Assembly (NCBI GenBank): GCA_003971905.1
Contig: RSEE01000036.1
Coordinates: 434,001 to 498,000, forward strand
Reading direction: 5' to 3'
DNA: 64,000 bases
From: Moniliella sp. 'wahieum'
Taxonomy: Eukaryota > Basidiomycota > Moniliellomycetes > Moniliellales > Moniliellaceae
Part shown: positions 20,933 to 32,255 of the stretch, piece after piece
Numbering within the stretch: position 1 is the first letter of the stretch
Layout: each line of letters opens with the position of its first letter
Made by a program: the position numbers and the translations under genes
The notes under the pieces: model-generated
Database searches by the model: none
The model's input: the letters and a program-made list of their open reading frames with translations, nothing else
What the model was told of the DNA's origin: nothing

Positions 20933-23525
20933 ATGCGCACATTCGCCATCATGACCCCCGCCATTGGTGGTGGCCTTCACCATCCTCTTCGCCCCTGGCC
21001 CAGCCCATAGCGCTGCCTTGCCCCATCACGTCCCACATTCCTCCGTGGCTGCCTCCTCATCAGCCTCTCGCCTCAACCCAATCCGCCCCACCACCGCCTT
21101 CGCCGCACGCGCCCTCTGTGAAATGCTGCCCCTCCAGCTCCAAGCTGCGGCCTCACCTGCTTCGTTGAATGTTGAGTCGGCCTTTTCCCACTGGTACGAT
21201 GCTGGCTCGCATCCATCCCTCGAGCTCCTCACCAGTACCTACCCCAGTGGATGGATCCCAGACGACGTGGACCCCAACACCATTCTCCCAGGCGTGGGTC
21301 CCGACATTGACCTTACCGCCGAGGCTGGGTATGGTCGCAACGGCCAAAACCTCAACGTGACTAACCATGGTCCTCTGGGTGGTCTGCCTTCGTTCTGTCG
21401 GTACGTACATGATATGGACGAGAAAAAATGTGTTGTTATTACTTTGCGGCTCTCAACTGACGATCCTTTCTGCTCTATAGGTTGGGCGCCAACATTCGCA
21501 CTTCTCAGTCGACCACGGTACTGTCGGAAGTATGGCTCCCCCTGGCCGACGGTTTTGCCTATGGCCATTCCAGTGGGAATCAAGGCTTCTACCCCTTGGC
21601 TCCCATCAACACGTCTGACTACCCCACCGACTCTACGCCCATCGAGTTTGCCGTGGATAAGGCGACATTTTTGCGTCCGAATTGGGAAAGTCTGTATGGG
21701 AATCGCACCGTGTACGACCAAGATGACCCCGCAACCACGTTTCAGTACAACAAGAGCCCGCCCAACCAAGAATCCATTCCCAGCAGCCTGGTCCGTGGCA
21801 GCATTAAGAACGCGTGGGCGAACATTGAGCAACTAATGAACGGACAAGCGGAACGGAAGAGGAACGTGCATGCTCGCCACTCTACCTCTCGCTCCCCCTC
21901 GCGACCCCCAGTTTGACTGGAGACAAGGTGTTGGCAACGGCGAATCGACGGCTTGGAATGGGAGGATCCTGTTCTTGGCCAATGGCGGACAACGGGGGTG
22001 GGTGCCATGGCCCGATATGGCCCAAACTCTCTCGTCACCGCTTTGTTACCGCCGGTACGACCACCGGGCACTTTTCCAACACCAATGGCGTTACTTGGAT
22101 GACTGGCTCCTCTCAGCATCGGGAAGAATTGGCAAAGGACTGGACTTCTCGTGCTTCGCACGTCACCATCGAATTGGCTCGGGCCAGTGTAGATTACTTT
22201 TACGGGTCACGGGCTGGTGTAAGGGGCGGGACTTCCCCCTCGAAGCCGGCACACCCCAAAGTCAACGTGTACGCACCTATTTTGCCGATGCAGTGTGGGA
22301 GGTCGCAACGCGCTTGCTTCGGCCCAGGTGTACCCAGGAGACGTGGATGGCATCTATGCTGGATCACCCGCCTATTCATTCAATCGGATGAACGCCGGTC
22401 AGATTCATGTGAAATCTGTGTTTCATCAAGCGTTTGCCGGCCAGGCAACCATTCATATGCCTAAGGTTTGGGCCGCGCTGCACGCTACAGTACTCAAGCA
22501 ATGCGGAAACGACGAGGGCATAGTCGTTGATGAGCTTTGCGCTCAACACACCCTGACCTTAAGAAGGATCTGCTGTGCGCTTCCAACGGTACCTCTTACC
22601 CCTCATCGCTGTTTGGACAAGACCCCGACCAGTGCCTCACCTTGGCCCAGGTGACCAATCTTGAACGCCTCTTTCAGCCAGCTGTGGTACCATCTATCAG
22701 CCAGGGTAAAAACGTGACAGTCTATCCGGCCTATCTGCCTGGGAGTGAGCGTGCTGTGGCCACAGCGACGGGCTCAGCAGCCAAGGCCATCCATTGGTTC
22801 GAACTCGCCGTGTTTGAGTGGGCCAAGCAGGATCAGTATCCCTGGGACGCCTACGCCAATCTGACGTGGGAAGACGTGGAGATGGGTCAGAAGAAAAATG
22901 TGGGAGGAAGCAATGCGGATGTTCAAGTAAGTGTCCCTCTGGTCGGACCCTCTCCTGTTTGTTTGGCGATGCTCGAATCTTAACACCTTTGGCGTTGAAC
23001 GTGTCTCATCAGGACTTGACCCCTTTCTTTGCGGACAAACATCGCAAGTTGATTATGACTCACGGTCTTGCCGATCTAACCATCTCCCCGCTCGCGTCGC
23101 GCGAGTACTTTGAGGGCGTCCATGCCCATTCAACCCACCCATCCGGCGACGTTTCCAAAAGCTACCGGTACTTTGAGGTGCCTGGTATGTTACACTGTCG
23201 CGATGGCGATGGTGCTTGGCACTTTGGCTCGCCCACCCAGAACGATCCGGGCAACCGTCCACTACGGTGGGACACAGAGCACGACGTGCTCCTTCGGCTT
23301 GTGGCGTGGGCGGAAAAGGGCAGCAAGTACTTGCCGCACTATCAAGTGGCGGCGGGCTATGCCACGCTCGCTGGTCAGACGGCAGGATCCCCGCCGACGT
23401 GGTACGAGCGCTACTCGTGGGGGGTGCGCCTGACGCGCAAACTGTGCCCCTATCCACAACGGGCCACGCACCATAGCGGCCCCACAACGGGCAAGCATTC
23501 CCACCAGAGCTACTCCTGCGCTTGA
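20933..23525 (+). CDS. Tannase / feruloyl esterase family secreted hydrolase
   Basis: An alpha/beta hydrolase of the tannase family, which splits ester bonds of gallate or ferulate polymers outside the cell. A hydrophobic leader (MRTFAIMTPAI, then VVAFTILFAPGPAHS after a frame shift near 20960) fits a signal peptide. Conserved blocks: STTVLSEVWLPL, WNGRILFLANGG, the nucleophile segment YFAGCSVGGRNALASAQVYP (Ser in GCSxGG, read across a one-base loss near 22293), DGIYAGSPAY, and the C-terminal HGLADLTISPLASREYFE and GMLHCRDGDGAWHFG carrying the acid Asp and His. Paired Cys residues near Ser and His fit the family disulfide. Introns: 21401-21480 and 22927-23012. Stop TGA at 23523-23525. Tannase and feruloyl esterase activity cannot be told apart. 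Confidence 0.87.
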
Positions 23526-23874
23526 GAAACGGTCGGTTTGGTGTATCTCGCCGCTCTCGGGGGCTGTTGGGCAATGGGCCTCACTTGAATTTCCTTGGTT
23601 TCATCGCTGCGTCACCTCAACCCTCAACAGTTAACTTAACCTCCGGGGAACGATACATTCTGGATCACTAGGTTCACTCTCTTCTTTGGGCTCCCTTCCC
23701 CCCCCCTGGCCCACACCACACGGTGTTTAGACTATCGTTTGATATATCCTGCCTGAGCTCCTCGTCGTTACGGTCCCGTAGTTCTCGCACGCTTCACGCA
23801 AAACAAGATACGTCCTTCTCATTCATTGACAGTAAGTACAGTAAGTGTTATATGGCTGGTGACGTCACCCATAA

Positions 23875-23968
23875 GGCCTCTTGGCGCGGGTAGCGCGTGA
23901 GATTCCAGTGTGCCGTCATGACCGGCAAGGTATCCTCAAGGTCATCCGTTCAAATCGGGTAGGGGTCA
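23875..23968 (+). tRNA. tRNA-Trp (CCA) with 24-nt intron
   Basis: The acceptor stem GGCCTCT pairs with AGGGGTC (two G-U pairs) and the discriminator is A at 23968. The D stem GCGC/GCGC is at 23884-23887 and 23893-23896. The T arm is ATCCG-TTCAAAT-CGGGT. The anticodon CCA is at 23905-23907, followed by G37 and an intron at about 23909-23932 with an internal GCCG/CGGC pairing. The anticodon stem has one A-C mismatch, and the D loop is only 5 nt, about 2-3 nt shorter than normal Trp tRNAs, so one or two bases may be missing. The T7 run after the gene supports Pol III transcription. Confidence 0.8.
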
Positions 23969-23973
23969 TTAAG

Positions 23974-23980
23974 TTTTTTT
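23974..23980 (+). terminator. Pol III terminator of tRNA-Trp
   Basis: A run of seven T starts 6 nt after the tRNA 3' end. Confidence 0.85.
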
Positions 23981-25937
23981 AGGAAAGTGGTCGATTGGGG
24001 CACCCTCTGCTGCCAACACGCTGAAATCCCCATGGGTAGTACTTTTAGCAAGGCATTTGGGGCGTTGTCCGGTCCAGTTTCGTGAAGTAAGTGGGGAAAA
24101 AAGGAGGGTGATGAGAAGAGAAAACCCCACACATAGACGAAGCGTCCGTCTGGAAAACGTAGTATTGCGCCTCATAATAGAAGCAACACGAACACCAAAC
24201 CGTTCCAGCCCAAGTTGTGGGCCCATCACCTGCTTTTTGGAAGGAACATGCCAAAGTCACTTGTGTCCCAGAGGGACTCGCGCCTCGTCTGGTAAAGGTA
24301 TAGGTACACTACCGACCCCTTTCTGACATCCATGACTATCATGACGATCATGACTGTCATAGTTTGAGGACCTTTACTTTGATGTCATAGACATCAAGTA
24401 AATAACGCAGGTGTTCTCGAAGACGGGGACGGTAGTGATGTCCATGATGTCAGATACGAAATGGATGTTAGTTAACACGGACGAGACGCAGCTGTTGTCA
24501 TATATATCCAGGGTGGCACGTTCTAGGATCCAATCGCGCTTTGACCGTGTGGTAAAGAGAGAGATTACACGTAGTGGTGCCCGGCACAGGGCGTTACTGG
24601 ACGACACCTGGTCGACCACAGTAACTCTGCAACCCACCGGCGCCAGGGGAAGGAGTAAATAAAGTCCGTGACTGTCATAGTTTGGCTGATCTCGCTCCTA
24701 TTTCCAATTTTTCGTCTCGAGCGTCTCGCTCCTTCCCTGTTCCTTCCACTTCGCACCACTGGGGTCACGGGGGTTGTCGTGGGTCGAGGACATCTCTGGT
24801 CGGGCTCGCCTGTTGACGGTTAGAAGAACGATAGTGTCACAGTGACGGCAACCTATAATCGCAGTCCCAACCTGGAGGGAAAATGATGTGGCCCGCGACG
24901 GGCTTCAATGAGGGAGCATATTGCTGACCAGAAGACCGGCCACACAAGCGGATCCTGGTGTGTGTTCGGTCACAGTTTTGGACCTTCCTCCTTTGCATGA
25001 GGGAAGCGACGTTTAGGGCAGGGGGGTGTTAATGCTGTTGCTGGCAAAGAGAGAGTCTCACCGGCAGGACGCGAGATAGCTCCCCAAGCAAAGGTGACCG
25101 AGAGTCCCTGGCATAGGACAAAGGAAGCAGCGCTAACGAGTCGAAAGTGCAAGAGCATCAGCCAACAGCGATGTGCGACGAGCTCAGGCAGGTATATGCA
25201 TCCCATGCGCAAGTATCGAGAGAAATCAAAAGGAGCTGGTAGGAAAGCAAAAAGGCACGGTGGGTGATCAACACTTCTTTTGGTCGGGAGAGAGTCTCAG
25301 TGTTTTGGGTGTGGTCCTGTTGGGCGTGCAGAGGTAGCCGCGGAGGAGAGCGCAAACAACGGGGGTTACCACTGATGGTAGTTGGAACGTCATACCTGAT
25401 TGCCAGAATATGAGTGGTGGCGCTGGCTAGAAGAGCCAGGTGGTTGGTAAGCGATGCTGGATGCTGGATGGCCTCCTCGATGCTCGAAGCGCTCGGGGGA
25501 TGGATGGACGAGTGGAGATGGCATGTCGAGGGCGCTGACGAAACCAGATGAACGGGACACAGCGCAGGCGGGATGATCGATGATCAGCATCATGCATCTT
25601 GCGGCGGCGGCCGAGCAACGCACGCGGGAAGCGGCGTGGGGCGGCAGGGGGGGCATGTCACCTTGTCAGAGCGCAGCTTCAGATCCCAATCCCAGAGACG
25701 CAATCAGCATGACAGCCATGAAGATGACGGATGCAGTGATTAGTGACGCACACCGCCGCGCTCCGCCGTGCTCAGCCGGGCTGGCCCCCGTGTCGCCCAT
25801 CCAGCCGCCGCTTCAAACCACCCCGACACACCCCTGCCTTGTCATCGTCATCGCTCCTCGCGGTCTTGTCGTGTTCCTGTCCTTGCATCCCCGCCCCCGC
25901 CCCCGCGCGCGCCTCGCCCGCCTCCCTCTCCCCACCA
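23981..25937. other. Long intergenic region, no gene recognised
   Basis: Nearly 2 kb without a supported gene. It contains a 19-nt hairpin TTGATGTC-ATA-GACATCAA at 24379-24397, the 16-mer TGACTGTCATAGTTTG twice (24351-24366 and 24669-24684), and the 14-mer GATGATCGATGATC at 25572-25585, about 350 bp upstream of the next coding region. A non-coding RNA or an old solo repeat could lie within 24350-24685, but nothing proves it. Confidence 0.45.
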
Positions 25938-26458
25938 CCACATGCCCTCTGCGCCATACCCCCCCTCCCAACGCCCGCCCAGTGCCCCCCCTCCCGCCTC
26001 CCGCCCAGCGGCCCCCCCCACGCCGCCCGCACCTCCTTCACTCTGCGACCAGCTCTCACTCCTTCGCCGCCGAACGCTCACACAGCCCGCCGTCTCCTTC
26101 TCCACCTCCAATGGCCGCCCAGCGGCAGTATCCGCCCCAGCGGCGAAGCCATCTCTGCCATTTCCGTTGGCGGCGACTTCCTCTCGGCCCTCGTGCACCC
26201 CCCAAACCCCATACTGCCCGTCTGCGCCAGCCCGACGCCGAGTCCATCCCCTCGCCCGAACCCCATCTCGCTCCACCGCCGGTACGCCCAGCGCCGTCTC
26301 TCCCACCTCATCGAATCTTTCCGCCACCTTCATTCCCCGCGCACGTACCCGCAGGACTCTCCCGAGCCCAGCAACAGACCCTCCGCTTCACTACCCCTGT
26401 TCCTAATTCCGTTGCCACAACCGGGCCCAGGCCATCCTTAGACTCAGCACCGACCTAA
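25938..26458 (+). CDS. Proline/serine-rich coding-like region, unrecognised
   Basis: Three overlapping frames are open. The best ATG (25938) opens MPSAPYPPSQRPPSAPPPAS; other frames give SGEAISAISVGGDFLSALVH and SPEPHLAPPPVRPAPSLPPH before a stop at 26456-26458. The composition (Pro, Ser, Ala) is that of a disordered fungal protein or N-terminus. It may be the 5' part of the OTU gene that follows. No domain was seen. Confidence 0.3.
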
Positions 26459-26460
26459 GC

Positions 26461-27424
26461 TTGATAAGGCAGACCAGCTCGAACAGAAGAACAGTGCGCG
26501 CAAGTCCTGGACCCGGGCATGTCGGCCGCGTCCCGCAAGGCTCGCTCTCCCTGCGCCATTTGTCTCTGCGCGCTCCTGCCAGCTTCAACGTTCCGCCTCC
26601 CAACCATGTGGCTGCCAACCACACGCATCCAGTCGAGACGATTGCAGAACGAGTGGCGCCCCCCCGTGCTTCGCAAGGTCCCACTCGAGCGGCCACCACC
26701 GGAGGGGCATTTCATCGCCGCTCACGGTCCAGGCAACAAGGCGAGAGGCCATCCACCCGCGCTTCGTCCGCCCGGCCCTCGGGCGAGAAGACCCGCCCCC
26801 ACAGCCAGCAAACTGACCGTGCCCATAGCGAGCAAGTTGGAAAGGAGCGGGGGAGATCGATCAGGCATGTAAGGATCTGCAAGTCGAGGTGGTGGAGATG
26901 GATGCGGATGGGCACTGCTTGTACGCGGCTGTGGCGGACCAGCTGAATGTGCTCGCCGCCTTATCGGGCGAAGAAACGGAAGGCAAGAGCCTATTAACCT
27001 TCAAGGACACACGCAAAGCTGCCGCGGACACTATGCGTGCCGATCCCGAGACCTACATGCCTTTATTTCGGATTCGGACGAGAAGATGGCGGGGATCACG
27101 AACAATCTTGCTGGCTCGACGGCGGGCGGCGACCAGAGCAAATTTTTTCTATCCTATTGTGATGCGGTGCAGAACACGGCGTTGTGGGGGGGGCAGCCGG
27201 AACTCTTGGCCTTGGCGCGCGCGTACCATACCCCTGTGTTCGTCATCCAGGCCGGCACCTCGCCCCTCAAGTTTGGCGAGGAGTTTGCCCCCAAGTCAGC
27301 GGCCCAGCTTGCGTATTATCGCGTATCCTACGGCCTGGGAGAACACTACAATTCGCTGCGACCCTACCAGTCCACGCTGCCTTTACCCGCTGGTGCTAGG
27401 CGGGCCCGCAAAGGGGCCCATTGA
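26461..27424 (+). CDS. OTU-domain cysteine deubiquitinase (OTUD6/Otu2-like)
   Basis: The OTU domain reads VEVVEMDADGHCLYAAVADQ (catalytic Asp-Gly-His-Cys), TRKAAADTMRADPETYMP, YCDAVQNTALWGGQPELLAL, FVIQAG and finally YGLGEHYNSLRP, whose His completes the catalytic site. This matches the OTUD6/Otu2 group, which removes ubiquitin from ribosomal and other substrates. The upstream part (RSRSRQQGERPSTRASSARP, then DRAHSEQVGKERG) joins the domain after a frame change near 26850 and lacks the long coiled coil usual in OTUD6. The start is not resolved. Another frame change lies near 27070. Stop TGA is at 27422-27424. Confidence 0.8.
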
Positions 27425-27768
27425 CCAGCTCGATCACATCCCATCTCTTCGGCGCCTCTTCATGCAGCGTGCTGCGCCTCCATGGTACCCATTGACCCTT
27501 ATTTGACACGGTGCTGGTTCCTTTCCAATGGACATATTTCCTCACTTGCGACTCGATACCGGCGTCTTGCATCTGATAGTTACCCCGGACGGCGGGCATT
27601 GGGAGATTGAACGACAGGCCAGGTGGAGGAGAAGGAGGCTAGATCGGAGGTTCGCTAAGGGACAGCGAAATACAGTTACGGTGTGTGCCTGTGCACCACT
27701 ATGCGGCGAGTTAAATTAATTATGGGCGCAGTAGTAGCTGTAGTCGAGGTAAATATTTCAGGCGGGCA
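27425..27768. other. Intergenic region
   Basis: This lies between the OTU stop and the first PAC3-like codons. No gene or RNA was recognised. Confidence 0.5.
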
Positions 27769-28711
27769 GTGCGTCCAGCGTCCGACGTCCGACCACTTCA
27801 GGAAGTCCTAAGCTTGTTAACCGCTGACCACCACCGCGCTTGGCGCCCCCCTTCCTCCCTCCCTTGCGTACGAAGTGAAGCAGCACGAGTTGCTGGAGCA
27901 GGGACTGCCGCATCCACTCTTCCTCCCGCATTGCCCACGGCTGAGACCAGTCTCCCTGCTTCCGCCCCGCTCGCCATCCCTACACGTCACGTCCAGGCCC
28001 AGGTGGCTGGGGTGGAGACGCATGTCCTCTGCCAGCTTTTTACCGACCGTTTGGTCGTGCTCATCTCTCAAGTAGGCAAAGTGGGCACATTGGTACGTGT
28101 CTGCCTCTACGGGAGCAAACGTAATTGGACTGACGTACCCCCCTCCCTCGGCAGATGCAAGCTTCGCTTGGCAGCTCCTCCACCTCCAGCTGGGGCAGGA
28201 ACAAGTGCTGGCCATGTTGAGTGATGCGGTGGCAAGTGAGACCGAGGCGGGGCTGGACGACGACCCCGATGCTCCCGAACCTAGCGGCGCGGATGAACCT
28301 CCATCTCCATCACCCTTGCCCGAATGGCTGCCGCCGCCATTGGTGTCGGCAGTCAATGCGCGGCACGCTGTGTTGGTCGGCACGCCACCGCCCGGACAAG
28401 GTATGCTGTACAATTTGATTTGCAGCCAAGTTTGAGCTTGATCCTGTACGAAGCGAATGGGTATGCTCCGGCACCCCCCGGCTCGGTCCGGGCGGGTCGG
28501 TGGGTGCGGAGGGGCGGGGCGGGAGGCTCTGGCGTGGTGCCCCCCCGTGGTGGTCGGGTTGGGCCTGCGTTCGCTGCCGGCGGCCGCTGCCCCATCTACC
28601 GAAGAGGCCGAGGTGGCCGAGATGGATTTCTTTGCATCGGACGAGGCGGAAAAAGAACAGGCCCGCCTCTGTGGGATCTTACGGTTGGTAAGCCAGGCTA
28701 GGGTATGGTGA
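27769..28711 (+). CDS. Proteasome assembly chaperone 3-like protein (Pba3/PSMG3)
   Basis: The core resembles PAC3/Pba3, which with Pba4 helps assemble the 20S alpha ring: VETHVLCQLFTDRLVVLISQ and VGKVGTLV form the first strands, NARHAVLVGTPPPGQGMLYN follows, and VVVGLGLRSLP is the C-terminal strand, the equivalent of the PxxxGLAL motif. A shifted frame gives LSLILYEANGYAPAPPGS between them. An acidic insert (DDDPDAPEPSGADEPPSPSP) and an acidic tail (EEAEVAEMDFFASDEAEKEQ) are fungal additions. No in-frame ATG is visible at the 5' side (the open stretch starts at a GTG), so an intron or indel hides the start. The fold-level match is from memory of the family and should be tested by profile search. 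Confidence 0.55.
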
Positions 28712-30219
28712 GCGTGAGTCCTTCCCGAGCCCGAGGAAATTGATTCTTTTGCTTCGGCCAAACACCCGGTAGGAATGACGCAGAAAGCCAAATGTAAGAG
28801 GGAGATTGCTTCGGATGCCGACAGGTATTCATTCAGGCTGCATGGAATGGCGCCTTATATACCAGAGGAGAAGGAGAAGCTATCACACGGTAGACCACGC
28901 GTGATGAGGGGAAGAGACACAAAGGGGTCAAGGAAGATCTAGAACAAGGATCATACCCACATCCTTTGGGAATGTGTGTGTGATCCGTCACCAAAGACAA
29001 TGCCGAAGGGAGAAACAGGCCGGGATGGGAGAGATGGGCATGAAAGCTGCCGTCACCCCTTGATGGTCCACATTTGATTCGACGTGAAGATGGAAAACGA
29101 GGAGTGGGGAGGTGGGACAGAGGGTCAAAAGCAAATTGGACTCCCGAGTTCCTCTCAAACAATTCCTCTACGACTGCGAAGGTAGTACTGAAATTCAGGG
29201 TGGCGCTGACGGGAACGTCAATGGGCGGTTCGTCACACTGGCGATGTTTGGCGGGACGTGAAGGATTCTTTTGGTGGACCTGGAGCACCTAATAGCTTGG
29301 CTCGTAGTCCTTTTGTTTCATCAGAAGTTAGCCCCTATCCTGAGTCATTTGCCCACTTGAACGTGGATTCCCAATCCAAGTTACGAAAAGCCTTCAAAGG
29401 GAAGATCGGATGAAAAAAACAAGGACGAGAGGGGACATACAGCGAGCTTCAACGGCCACCATATGGTAGGAGGGAATCGGGACGAAAACAGCTGGCTCAA
29501 ACGGTCATAACATACCACGTTGATCGCCTCAGGCTCTCCAAGTCAACGACGGTAGGAAAGCGTGGCCCAAACACGCTTGTTCAGACGCCAACTCAAAAAC
29601 GATTGCCTTGCTGATGAGTTCGAATTGCTGGCCATCATCAGCTTGATCGGAGTGAACAGACCTTCTCATTCCGTCCTTCTCACACGCAGGCCCTTTGGGC
29701 TACACAGCTAACCGTTCCCTACCTTGGCGTTGGTGCTCTTGATCGATCATAATCTGAAATCTCTGGATCTCTCATGCTGGCTCATGTTAGGCAAAAGCTG
29801 CCTGAAAGGTGAGGGGATGCCTTCAGTCCAGCCCGCCTATTCCATCTTGCCCCAGCCTGGTGAAGTCAACTACGTTATATACTGTAACGCAGTTCTTCTA
29901 TGAAGGCACCACAAATGCTCGTCGCACTAGCGATTCGAATTACAACGCCCCAACAACAAAGGCACAAGGGCTTTGAGCAGGGCGCTCACCATGCACGACC
30001 AGACTGGAGAGGGAATCTACCGGGCCAGGCCACAAAGCAGGGTAGTTTTGTGCAGGGGTGCAGCAGGAGGGGCCATAACCGCAGAATGCAGAGGCCAGTA
30101 CACGAGCGAAATAGGTTCGACTCAGGGAAGTAAGGAAGGAGTAGATGTCCGAGCGCAAGGAGCAGCGAGAACAAATGACAACGCATGACGAAACATGAAG
30201 CGCATCGCTGCGGGCACGT
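28712..30219. other. Intergenic region, no gene recognised
   Basis: About 1.5 kb between two 3' ends (PAC3-like and RPP1). Short frames on both strands show no conserved motif. No tRNA T-loop with valid stems was found. Confidence 0.5.
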
Positions 30220-30655
30220 TTAGTCAAACAGACCGAAGCCCATGTCGTCGTCCGACTCCTCCTCCACCTTCTCCTCCTTCTTCTCCTCCTTCTTCTCCTC
30301 GGCCGGGGCGTCACCAGCGGCGGCGGGGCCAGCAGCGGCAACGGCGCCACCAGCGGCACCACCACCAACCGAAGTCAGCAAGTCCTGCACGTCCTTGCCG
30401 GCAAGGGCCTTGGCGAGGAGGTTGGCCCAGATGGGCTCAAGGTCAACGTGGGCAGCCGAGGTGAGAGTGTGAATCTTCTCCCCCTGCAACAATCATGGAA
30501 AGAAGTCAGATTGCCAGAATGTCAATAGGCGAGGCAGATTGGCGCGCTGAACGCGCATCAACCACGGTTAAGGGTGGGGTACGCACAGTGATCTCGACCG
30601 ACTCGTCCGCGAGGATGAGGGCGGCGTAGGTGGCAGCAAGCTCAGTAGAGGCCAT
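30220..30655 (-). CDS. RPP1: 60S acidic ribosomal protein P1
   Basis: A 110-aa stalk protein. Exon 1 (30587-30655) encodes [23 protein letters not shown]; the intron at 30484-30586 has GTGCGT...CAG; exon 2 (30220-30483) encodes [20 protein letters not shown] through a Gly/Ala hinge and [15 protein letters not shown] to the universal C-terminal [11 protein letters not shown]. That tail binds elongation factors at the ribosomal GTPase centre. P1 rather than P2 is chosen from the N-terminal helix ([12 protein letters not shown]). The frame is intact and the start has a good context. Confidence 0.96.
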
Positions 30656-30900
30656 CGTGACGATGAGTTGACTTGACAGGTAGGTGGTTTGCGTGGACGT
30701 GGGCGCCATGCCGAAGCACGAGCTGGAGCATACAACCCTAGTCAGACAACCCTACTAAAAGACGGGTACGGGAGGCACAAGGCCAGTGGTGCCTTGGCGC
30801 AAGTAATAATTATTCGAGCTACCGTCAATCTACCCTATTGACGTAAGTGCTGCTGAATTAGCCGGGAAGGAATATCCAGGGTCTTACAAATTGTCACACG

Positions 30901-30998
30901 GGCGAGATAGCGAAGTGGTCTAACGCGCTGTGTTAAGGCAATTCGTTCTTGTCTAACCGCAGTCCTCCGGGGCGTGGGTTCGAATCCCACTCTCGTCA
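30901..30998 (+). tRNA. tRNA-Leu (AAG) with 18-nt intron
   Basis: Acceptor stem GGCGAGA/TCTCGTC with discriminator A at 30998. The T arm is GTGGG-TTCGAAT-CCCAC. A class II variable arm (TCCTCCGGGGCG) identifies Leu. The anticodon stem CTGTG/CGCAG encloses TT-AAG-G, with anticodon AAG at 30935-30937. The intron is about 30939-30956. All stems pair well. Confidence 0.92.
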
Positions 30999-31000
30999 CA

Positions 31001-31005
31001 TTTTT
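31001..31005 (+). terminator. Pol III terminator of tRNA-Leu
   Basis: A T5 run three bases after the tRNA end. Confidence 0.8.
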
Positions 31006-31592
31006 GGGTCAACCGTCACAGGTTACCAAGAAGTTACCAAGGTGCCCGCGAAGTGGGAAGTTTTCAGCGGGCCCAAATAATCAAGTTGGGCCTGAGCACC
31101 ATGGAGAGGAGGCCAAGATCCGGTAGAGAGTAGGGTAGTACTAAGAAGATGAGACCTGGAGTCTGGTGGTCCACCAGGATGATTCAATAGCACTAGTGTT
31201 GGTGGTGGTCTACGCCTACGCCATCAGCAAAACACCTACTACAGAGGAACATCAGGCAGCCATCCACCACATTCACGGCCTTGGGGCTTATGGCCATGGA
31301 GTTAACATTTAACGCTTAACCAATGCACTAGGTCCGTGGAATCTTTGGTTGAACACGGAACTCCACTGACGTTCAACGATCTCAATTGCTTACCAAAAGC
31401 GGCCCAGAAGCTCTCGAATATCGCACCTCCTACTGGTTCAGACTCCTCCTTATCTCCACTCACAGCCGCTCCTCGCCTAAGCTATATAAGGCCCTGCCCG
31501 CTGTACGCCTTCGCAGAACCGCCTCCGCCAGTCACGCCTTCACCCCACATTGCTAGTTCGACCGTCCTGCTATCAAACCCACCACCAAAGCT
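31006..31592. promoter_or_regulatory. Upstream region of the DUF1348 gene with TATA box
   Basis: TATATAAG at 31483-31490 lies about 105 bp before the ATG at 31593, in a pyrimidine-rich leader. The rest of the stretch shows no gene. Confidence 0.5.
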
Positions 31593-32150
31593 ATGTCTCT
31601 ACTACCTCCCTTCACCGTCCTTTCGCCATCCAAAAGGTTAAATTCAACCCGTCTTCTGAGCTTGGGAGGGACACTTTTCACCATGCTGACTCTACTTGTT
31701 GCGGGTTGTCCAGGTCAAAGCAGCGCAGCGGTTGTGGAACACCCGTGATCCCAGCAAGGTCCCAGGCGTACACGCAAGCAGCATCTGGCGCAACCGAGAC
31801 CAGTTTCTCGTTGGGCACAAGCAGATTGAAGCTTTCTTACATGCAAATGGGCAAGAGAGACATCTTACATCCTGAAGAAACAGTTGTTTGCCTACGACAC
31901 ACACAAGATCGCTGTGCAATTTTGGTATGAATACGCCCGTCCTTCTGGCCAGATTACAAGAGGGACGGAGGAGGTTGAGTGGTGGCGTTGTTACGGGTTG
32001 GAACACTGGACGTTTGCTCCCGACGGCCGCATGTGCAAGCGTCACATGAGCGGGAATGACGTGCGCATTAGCCTGGAAGAACGTTGGTTCTCCTCTGCCA
32101 TGTCTGACGACGAGCTGGATGCAGTCGAGATTAGCGATAAACACGGGTGA
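31593..32150 (+). CDS. DUF1348 / SnoaL-like NTF2-fold protein
   Basis: A small NTF2-like protein of the DUF1348 family, function unknown. After MSLLPPFTVLS the frame changes and reads PFAIQK, then an intron (31637-31713, branch CTGAC) leads to VKAAQRLWNTRDPSKV. The family blocks follow: SIWRNRDQFLVGHKQIEAFL, QLFAYDTHKIAVQFWYEYA, RCYGLEHWTFAPDGRMCKRH, and NDVRISLEERWF near the end. Frameshifts near 31760, 31855 and 31940 split the chain. Stop TGA at 32148-32150. Bacterial homologues are often found in stress or detoxification contexts, but no substrate is known. Confidence 0.82.
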
Positions 32151-32255
32151 AGCCAACCAGACCAGAACAAAATGAGAGAGGCAACCCATGTGGCAGCTCA
32201 AAGCTGGTGTGCTTCAAAGTAGTCCCATAACAAGTAAAAGAGGAAAGGGGAAGCA

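Noticed and set aside
27817-28791. Intact 324-codon frame on the minus strand
   Set aside because: It is antisense to the PAC3-like gene and has Ser/Gly/Arg shadow composition with no conserved motif.
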